Below, piece after piece: positions 5,520 through 10,397 of a stretch of DNA of 10,397 nucleotides (position 1 is its first letter; each line of letters begins with the position of its first letter). The notes beneath the pieces are model-generated. The model was not told the DNA's origin and made no database searches. It saw nothing but the letters and a program-made list of their open reading frames with translations. The translations under genes and the position numbers were made by a program. Source of the stretch: Candidatus Aminicenantota bacterium (GTDB lineage Bacteria; Acidobacteriota; Aminicenantia; UBA2199); the NCBI GenBank assembly GCA_026393775.1, contig JAPKZM010000243.1:1-10397 (forward strand). The letters are read 5' to 3'.

Positions 5520-7082
5520 ACAAAGGTACAGGCCGTGGATGGCCAGGCCGAGGCGCCGCCTGTCGCCGTTGCCGAAGCGCTCGTCCGGCACAAAGGTGGA
5601 CGAACGCAGAACGATCCGGTAGAGATGGCCGACGCGGAAATTGAAATCGACCCGGCGCTCAGCAGAAGCATGGGCGCGAGTTTCGCCGACAACCTTTTTT
5701 TCAGTTTGCCAGGTACGGTCAACGGCATGGAATAGCTGGATCTCGATCTCGAAGCCCGCCGCATCCGCCAATTCGGAAAAATATTCGATCACGAGGCCGC
5801 GGGCCGGGATGCGAACATAGACGTACGCCCAGGCTTCGCCCTGGGTCCAGCGGCCGCCGCGGCCGTGGAGCCCGGGCTCACCGGGCCAGAAGCCGCGCCC
5901 GAACTTGTCGATCACCTGCTCCCCGGCCTTGAGCGGGGCCGTAGCGAATATAAAGAGGTTTCCCTTGCAGCGGCGGCAGAGGGGCTCGACCATAGCGTTG
6001 GCGCGAATGCGGGCGCGGCGCTCCGCAGCGAGGACCGACGCGACGGGGACACTGGCGATATTCCCGAGCTCCATTTCGCCCTCGTAGTCCAGGCAGCAGA
6101 GGACGTAATCGCCATTGGCGAGAAGCCCGAAGCTTTCGCTCATCGGGCAGGGCCTGGGCCCGGGATTTTCCTCATTGTAGATGAACCTGTCCGCAGGCAG
6201 GGCGGAAGCGAGGAAAATTTCGTCGCGGGTCCAGAGCTCGAACGACTTGAAGACAAGGAACACGTTGGCAATTGGCATGTAGCCCCAGAAAACTTCATCC
6301 TTGAGGCGGAAGAAATCGGGGGGCAACTGGGCCCGCGTGGTCGCGATGCGCGAGCCGATATGGTCCCGGTAGAGGTCTGCGCAGCGGCTCTCTTCCCGAG
6401 CGAGGGCGGCGAGATATTCCCGGCGCAAACGGCGGCCGAACGATTCCAGGCGGTGCAGTGTCTTCTCGATCCAGCGCCGTTCGGTTCTTGCGGAGGAAAA
6501 GTTGGGCCACAGGTCGAAGGGTGGATCGGCCTGAATGGACGGGTCGTGGCCGACGACGTAATTGGAGGCAATATGGATCTCCAGCCGTGCGCCGCTGCCC
6601 AAGCGGTATTTTTCCTCGACCACGTCGTCAATCAGGGCGAAAAAATCCTTGAACGGCAAGCGCGGATAGCCGCGCATCCGGTAGGAAACCCGGGTGGCCG
6701 TCTGCAGGCTGAGAGCCAGGGTCACGTTCCCGTGCTTGAGGATCTCCTTTTGGACCGCTTTATCGGAGAGCAGGGTCATGTTGGTGATCAAGGTGACCGG
6801 ATGCCCCTCGCTTTCCAAGAGGTCGAGGTATTCGTAAACGCGCTTGTTGAGAAGCGGCTCGCCCATCACGTTCAGGAGAACCGGCGGACGCAAACCGAGG
6901 CCATGAAGCTGATCCAAGAAGCCGCGCACGTGGGCGTCGTCAATAAAACGCTTCTCCCGGCGCAGGCTATCGGAAGGGCAGAATGCGCAATGCATGTTGC
7001 AATGGCTGGTCAACTCGATAAAAACGGTGCGCGGCGGAACCAGAGGCGATTTCTCTTCAGGGGTCAACGAAGAGGATTTCAC
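5469..7082 (-). CDS. Radical SAM/SPASM protein with extra C-terminal beta-rich domain
   Basis: A 537-residue soluble protein. The radical SAM core has the cluster motif CNMHCAFC (C28, C32, C35) after VFIELTSH, then VMGEPLLN (the GEP/GGE region, about 72-79), TLITNMTLL, and LALSLQT. An insertion of roughly 100 residues with charged helices (about 185-290) precedes a SPASM/twitch-like cysteine set: C312 in PRPCPM, C329/C330 in DYVLCCLDYEGEMELGNI, C369 and C372 in CRRCKG. This should bind one or two auxiliary Fe-S clusters. Residues about 395-525 form a separate beta-rich domain with GGRW and a closing DRRRLGLAIHGLYL, like carbohydrate-associated modules I recall at the ends of some glycosyltransferases. 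Such proteins modify peptides, enzymes or sugar-linked substrates; the substrate here is unknown. The start is a GTG with a weak ribosome site, 3 nt after the hydrolase stop and in the same frame, suggesting coupled translation. Confidence 0.85.
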   Translation of the reverse strand: MKSSSLTPEEKSPLVPPRTVFIELTSHCNMHCAFCPSDSLRREKRFIDDAHVRGFLDQLHGLGLRPPVLLNVMGEPLLNKRVYEYLDLLESEGHPVTLITNMTLLSDKAVQKEILKHGNVTLALSLQTATRVSYRMRGYPRLPFKDFFALIDDVVEEKYRLGSGARLEIHIASNYVVGHDPSIQADPPFDLWPNFSSARTERRWIEKTLHRLESFGRRLRREYLAALAREESRCADLYRDHIGSRIATTRAQLPPDFFRLKDEVFWGYMPIANVFLVFKSFELWTRDEIFLASALPADRFIYNEENPGPRPCPMSESFGLLANGDYVLCCLDYEGEMELGNIASVPVASVLAAERRARIRANAMVEPLCRRCKGNLFIFATAPLKAGEQVIDKFGRGFWPGEPGLHGRGGRWTQGEAWAYVYVRIPARGLVIEYFSELADAAGFEIEIQLFHAVDRTWQTEKKVVGETRAHASAERRVDFNFRVGHLYRIVLRSSTFVPDERFGNGDRRRLGLAIHGLYLCTAGHARLRLSTAGPDR

Positions 7083-7085
7083 AGG

Positions 7086-8333
7086 CTACTTGTTTTCCCG
7101 CAGCTGGCGCAGGGCATCCTTGCCGCTTTGGCTGTCCGGATTTTGTTGCAAGGACTTTTCATAATTCGCGATGGCCAGCTCTTTGCTGCCCGTTTTCGCA
7201 TAGGCTTCAGCGAGGCTGTCATAGGCGTTCCAGGATCCCGGATATAACTCGACCGTGATCTTGAAAACCTCGATAGCCGCGACCGATTTTCCCTCATTGA
7301 GCAAATTGTAGCCCAGCAGGTTGAACTCCCTTTCCAGGAAATAATAAGCGGACCTACCAGCCAGCAAGCGGCGGATCGCGGATTGGACGGCGGCATCATC
7401 GGCGTCCGCCAGTAGTTCGCCGAGCCTTTTGGCAGCGGAAGGTTTCAGCGCCTTGATCGTGCTCATGTACAGCATCTCGATCCAGCCGTTGGCGTCAAGC
7501 TCTTTGAACAAAACGCCGTTCCAGGACTTCCAGTCTTTTAAAATATCGTTTTTCTGCATCGTTTCGAGGTTTTGATTCTGTTTGCTGGCCTTGACCACGA
7601 TGGCCAATGTTTTTTCCACCATGTCTTTGTAAATCAACAATTCCTTTCGCCGCAGCGGGCGATCATGGCCGGCGATGAAAACCACGTCAGCGCCGAAGCG
7701 CTGGCAGAGGAGATCAATGGCCTTGATCAGCGAGCGGGCATTGCCCGTCGGTGATATAGACCCGAATGAATCGGGGATGATCAGATCGCCCACGCATACG
7801 ATCTTTGCCTTCTTGAAGTGAACCGCGATGTCATGGTTGGTATGCCCGGGCAGATAGAAAAGATCGATTTCCTCGCCGTTGAAATAAAGCTGCAGGGAAT
7901 CGCGAAAGGTCAGGTTGGGAAGCCCCGCTTGGGGAAATTGGCTCAGCCCCGCCAAGCGCTCCCTGCCAAGCTGATGGGCAATAATGGTCGCATCCGGTCC
8001 CAACTCGCTGTTACCGTAGGCATGGTCCAGATCGGTATGGGTGTTGATGATATAACGGATTCGGTCGTTGCCGATTTTTTTCAACTCCGCCTTGACCGCC
8101 GCAGGCGAATGGACGAATCCGAAGGCCGGGTTACCGTCAAATCCGTCATCGACCAGAAGCACCCCATCGGGGCCGCTGAAAGCCACGATGTTCACAATGT
8201 CATTCAATACGAAGCGGTACATATTTTCGCTTAAGCGGAACGATTCAACTTTGGCCTCTTTCGCCTGGGCGTTCAAAAAAGCGCAGGAAGAAAAAAATAG
8301 CATGCACAAACAAAAACTCATCCATTTTTTCAT
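7086..8333 (-). CDS. Exported MBL-fold metallo-hydrolase with C-terminal TPRs
   Basis: 415 residues from the ATG at 8333, which has GAGG 6 nt upstream and opens with a signal peptide (MKKWMSFCLCMLFFSSC, then a likely cut after LNAQA); a lipoprotein cleavage at C17 is possible but its lipobox is poor. The frame stays open to an ATG at 8462, but that extension is not protein-like and would bury the signal sequence. The MBL domain (about 28-235) has GPDGVLLVDDGF, the metal motif NTHTDLDHAYGN (H99, D101, D103, H104), LPGHT (H164), VGDLIIP (D183) and AGHDRP (H223). The second His of HxHxDH is Asp, a variant met in some subfamilies. Residues about 335-402 hold two TPR units (LLGYNLLNEGKSVAAIEVFK; AYDSLAEAYAKTGSKELAIA). 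It probably acts in the periplasm on an unknown ester, thioester or amide substrate. It shares a message with the radical SAM gene. Confidence 0.85.
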   Translation of the reverse strand: MKKWMSFCLCMLFFSSCAFLNAQAKEAKVESFRLSENMYRFVLNDIVNIVAFSGPDGVLLVDDGFDGNPAFGFVHSPAAVKAELKKIGNDRIRYIINTHTDLDHAYGNSELGPDATIIAHQLGRERLAGLSQFPQAGLPNLTFRDSLQLYFNGEEIDLFYLPGHTNHDIAVHFKKAKIVCVGDLIIPDSFGSISPTGNARSLIKAIDLLCQRFGADVVFIAGHDRPLRRKELLIYKDMVEKTLAIVVKASKQNQNLETMQKNDILKDWKSWNGVLFKELDANGWIEMLYMSTIKALKPSAAKRLGELLADADDAAVQSAIRRLLAGRSAYYFLEREFNLLGYNLLNEGKSVAAIEVFKITVELYPGSWNAYDSLAEAYAKTGSKELAIANYEKSLQQNPDSQSGKDALRQLRENK

Positions 8334-8384
8334 TGTTCGCCTCTTTTTTTGCTTTTCACGATGCTGGCTCGCAAGTACCGATCG

Positions 8385-8413
8385 ATAGTAAGGAAATTTC
8401 ATCCAAATTGCAA
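8385..8413 (-). promoter_or_regulatory. Candidate promoter of the MBL-TPR / radical SAM pair
   Basis: On the minus strand TTGCAA (8408-8413) and TACTAT (8385-8390) are separated by 17 bp, each matching four of six consensus bases. The predicted start near 8378 leaves a leader of about 45 nt before the ATG at 8333, with a good ribosome site. It sits in the 151-bp gap after the permease genes, where a new transcript would be expected. No terminator with a U-run was seen for the permeases; the only hairpin (8455-8475) is imperfect. Confidence 0.4.
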
Positions 8414-8484
8414 GAGGCCACGCCAAAGCCCCCTCAAAACGGATGTTCTCAGTAGCGGCCACAGGGATGGTCCGCCGGCAACCG

Positions 8485-9588
8485 TCACTTGGAAATGAGG
8501 CGCTTGAAATTCAGCAGCGAAATGGAGACCAGGGTCACCGCGATGCCGCTCAATGCCAGCAGGTCCTTCCAGAAATAGGCGATGCCGTTGCCTTTCAAAA
8601 ATATCTCACGGATGATTTTCATCAGGTAACGCAGCGGATTGATGGCGGACACAAAACGCAGGCCCGGCGGAATGTTTTCGATCGGGGTGAAAAATCCCGA
8701 CATCAACAGGAAGATCAACAGGGAAAACCAGCCGAAAAACATGGCCTGCTGCTGGGTGGAGGCAAGGACCGAGATCAGCAGGGCATAGGCAAGAATGGCC
8801 GCCATGTATACCAGTGCAGTCAACGCCAGGCTCAAAATATTACCGCGGAAAGGGATGCCGAACCACAAAAGCACCACCAGCAAGCCGATGATCATATCCA
8901 CAATGCCGATCAGCGCCGCAGGCAGGGCTTTGCCAATGTAAATCTCGAAGGCATTCAGCCTGGAGATCAGAAGCGTGTCAAGCGTCTGTTGCTCTTTTTC
9001 CCGCACAAGGGAAACCGAAGTCAGGAATATGGTTAGAATGGTCAGCAAAAAACCGACGATCCCCGGTCCCATGAAATTGATGCTGCGCAATTCGGGATTG
9101 AAGCGGAAGACGGTCCTGGCTTGCAGCGGCAATGCTTGTCCCCGTCTGGACATGTCATTGAGAATATAGTTTTTGATGATGCCGTTGAAGTAACCGGCGG
9201 CGATCAGCGAGGTATTGGAATCGACTCCGTCCATTAGAATCTGAACATCGGGATATTTCAGGATTTGCCTTTTCCGGTCGAGCGAGTCGCGGAAAATGAT
9301 GATGGATTTCACCGTTCCCTTTTTGAGGAGGGCCAGGTAATCTTCGGGTTGGCGTGTTACCTGGCGCACGTTGAAAAGCGGGCTGCAGCGGATACGTTGG
9401 ATGACCTGTTCGGCCGTCTGGGCGCGCGACAGATTGACAATGCCCACCGGAATATTGCGGATGTCGGTGGAAACCACATAACCGAGGACAATGATCTGCA
9501 GGATCGGAGCTACGAAAATCAGGAACAGCAATTCCTTTTGACGGATGACCTCAATGAATTCCTTCTTGATCAAATAACGCAATCTCAT
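8485..9588 (-). CDS. ABC-2 type transporter permease (YhhJ/YbhR-like)
   Basis: A 367-residue membrane protein of the ABC-2 permease class used by drug, lipid or polymer exporters with an HlyD-type partner. The N-terminus MRLRYLIKKEFIEVIRQKE is the cytoplasmic amphipathic helix, followed by TM1 (LLFLIFVAPILQIIVLGYVV). An extracytoplasmic domain covers about 45-170 (IPVGIVNL, then ILMDGVDSNTS). Five further hydrophobic segments follow (about 173-195, 222-245, 253-280, 285-305, 345-362), and the cytoplasmic coupling loop REKEQQTLDTLLISRL between TM2 and TM3 has the E-rich signature. The ATG overlaps the stop of the upstream permease (ATGA, 9585-9588), so the two halves are made together and likely form a heterodimer. 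The transported substrate is not predictable. Confidence 0.9.
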   Translation of the reverse strand: MRLRYLIKKEFIEVIRQKELLFLIFVAPILQIIVLGYVVSTDIRNIPVGIVNLSRAQTAEQVIQRIRCSPLFNVRQVTRQPEDYLALLKKGTVKSIIIFRDSLDRKRQILKYPDVQILMDGVDSNTSLIAAGYFNGIIKNYILNDMSRRGQALPLQARTVFRFNPELRSINFMGPGIVGFLLTILTIFLTSVSLVREKEQQTLDTLLISRLNAFEIYIGKALPAALIGIVDMIIGLLVVLLWFGIPFRGNILSLALTALVYMAAILAYALLISVLASTQQQAMFFGWFSLLIFLLMSGFFTPIENIPPGLRFVSAINPLRYLMKIIREIFLKGNGIAYFWKDLLALSGIAVTLVSISLLNFKRLISK

Positions 9589-10397
9589 TGGACCGCCTTT
9601 CTCTGCAGGTTGAATTTGGCAACGGCCGCCGTGAGCAGGATGACGCTGAGCAGGATGAGCATCATGCCCTCGAAAATGAAATGCTCAAGCTGCGAACCCT
9701 TCAATACGACGCCGCGGATAATGCGCAGGAAATACGTGGCCGGAATGAACTTGGAAATTCCGCGCAAAAAAGGACTCAACGAATCGAGCGGGAAAATGAA
9801 CCCCGAAAGCAGATAGGAAGGCAGCATGGTAAAAATCTGCGCCGCCAGCATGGCGGCTTTCTGGGTGCGGGCGCTGGTAGAAATCAGGATGCCGATAGAG
9901 AGGCCGGAAATGATGTAAAGAACGGCAAAAAGCAACAGCACGGCTAGATTGCCGCGGATGGTTATCCCGAACCAGAAGCGTGAGAAAAGCAGGGTCAACA
10001 CGCCGTCCAGCAGGGCTACAATGATATAGGGAATGGTCTTGCCGATGATGATTTCGTATGATTTCAGCGGCGAAATAAACAGCAGGGCGATGGAACCGGT
10101 TTCCCTTTCCTTGGATATGCTGATGGAGGTCAGCATGGCCGAAATCATCAACAGTATGGCGGCGATCTGGCCGGGGATGAAAAAAACCGCGCTTCTGGCC
10201 TCGGGATTGAAATACACTTTGGTCCTCAGATTCAATAGTTGATCCACCCTTTTCATCCTGGCCATGAAGCTAAGGACGATCATTTCGTTGTACTGGTAAA
10301 TCAGATTGGCGGTATTGGAGTTGCTGCCGTCGATGATGACGCCGAAATCACTTTGGCCGCGGCGGATCAGTCTGCGGGCGAAATCAACCGGAATGAC
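9585..10397 (-). CDS. ABC-2 type transporter permease, N-terminus cut by the window edge
   Basis: The frame is open to the right edge, so the ATG at 10283 is only an internal methionine. The visible 270 residues begin VIPVDFARRLIRRGQSDFGVIIDGSNSNTA, the extracytoplasmic domain of ABC-2 permeases, then FNPEARSAVFFIPGQIAAILLMISAML (a TM), the coupling loop SKERETGSIALLFISPLKSYEII, and four more hydrophobic segments. It is a paralogue of the downstream permease: both have DG(V/S)(D/N)SNT, FNPE(L/A)RS, and RE(K/R)E(Q/T) at matching places. TM1 and about 100 residues are missing on the right. An ATPase and a membrane fusion protein would be expected upstream, outside the window. Confidence 0.9.
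   Translation of the reverse strand, partial: VIPVDFARRLIRRGQSDFGVIIDGSNSNTANLIYQYNEMIVLSFMARMKRVDQLLNLRTKVYFNPEARSAVFFIPGQIAAILLMISAMLTSISISKERETGSIALLFISPLKSYEIIIGKTIPYIIVALLDGVLTLLFSRFWFGITIRGNLAVLLLFAVLYIISGLSIGILISTSARTQKAAMLAAQIFTMLPSYLLSGFIFPLDSLSPFLRGISKFIPATYFLRIIRGVVLKGSQLEHFIFEGMMLILLSVILLTAAVAKFNLQRKAVQ

Noticed and set aside
5865..7247. A 460-codon open frame on the plus strand
   Set aside because: It lies antisense to the radical SAM gene, whose minus-strand frame has recognisable Fe-S motifs. The plus-strand translation shows no family motifs and is the expected mirror of a GC-rich gene.
8334..8462. N-terminal extension of the MBL-TPR protein to an ATG at 8462
   Set aside because: The 43 extra residues look non-coding, would bury the signal peptide, and cover the candidate promoter; the ATG at 8333 has a good ribosome site.
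8455..8475. Possible terminator after the ABC permeases
   Set aside because: The stem (GCGGCCA/TGGTCCGC) needs a bulge and is not followed by a U-run, so I do not call it a terminator.

Overview
The window is a densely packed, moderately GC-rich bacterial chromosome segment in which every gene I can support lies on the minus strand, so transcription runs from the right edge to the left. No rRNA, tRNA, CRISPR array, transposase or phage gene is visible. Gene content (pantothenate operon, paired ABC-2 permeases, a secreted S9 peptidase, a metallo-hydrolase with TPRs, a radical SAM/SPASM protein) and the short in-frame GC-rich repeats suggest an uncultured Gram-negative-type lineage, perhaps near Acidobacteriota or 'Candidatus Aminicenantes'. 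That placement is an impression, not a demonstrated assignment.

Layout in transcription order. (1) 10397-8485: two ABC-2 type permeases joined by an ATGA overlap. The first is cut by the right edge, and their ATPase is not in the window. (2) 8333-7086: an exported metallo-beta-lactamase-fold hydrolase with C-terminal TPRs, behind its own candidate promoter. (3) 7082-5469: a radical SAM/SPASM protein with an additional C-terminal beta-rich domain, starting 3 nt after the hydrolase stop. (4) 5519-5398: GC-rich degenerate repeats and two perfect hairpins that cover the 3' end of the radical SAM gene and the following gap. (5) A near-consensus sigma70-type promoter (TTTACA, 17 bp, TATAAT) only 8 nt before the ATG of a deoxynucleoside-kinase-like gene. 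(6) 5342-2662: dNK-like gene, panB, panC, panD, all overlapping. (7) 2627-1170: a PfkB-family (adenosine/ribokinase-like) kinase and a C_GCAxxG_C_C redox-type protein. (8) 1031 to the left edge: the N-terminal part of a secreted S9 (prolyl-oligopeptidase-type) peptidase with three 30-bp tandem repeats just after its signal peptide.

The coherent pathway is pantothenate (vitamin B5) synthesis. PanB makes ketopantoate, PanD makes beta-alanine, and PanC joins pantoate to beta-alanine. The ketopantoate reductase (panE or ilvC activity) is not in the window. The most unusual points are the apparently near-leaderless transcript start of the pan operon, the dNK-like leading gene whose catalytic and LID positions look altered, the repeat arrays that have become protein-coding, and the domain make-up of the radical SAM protein. 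I do not see a clearly new defence or mobile system.
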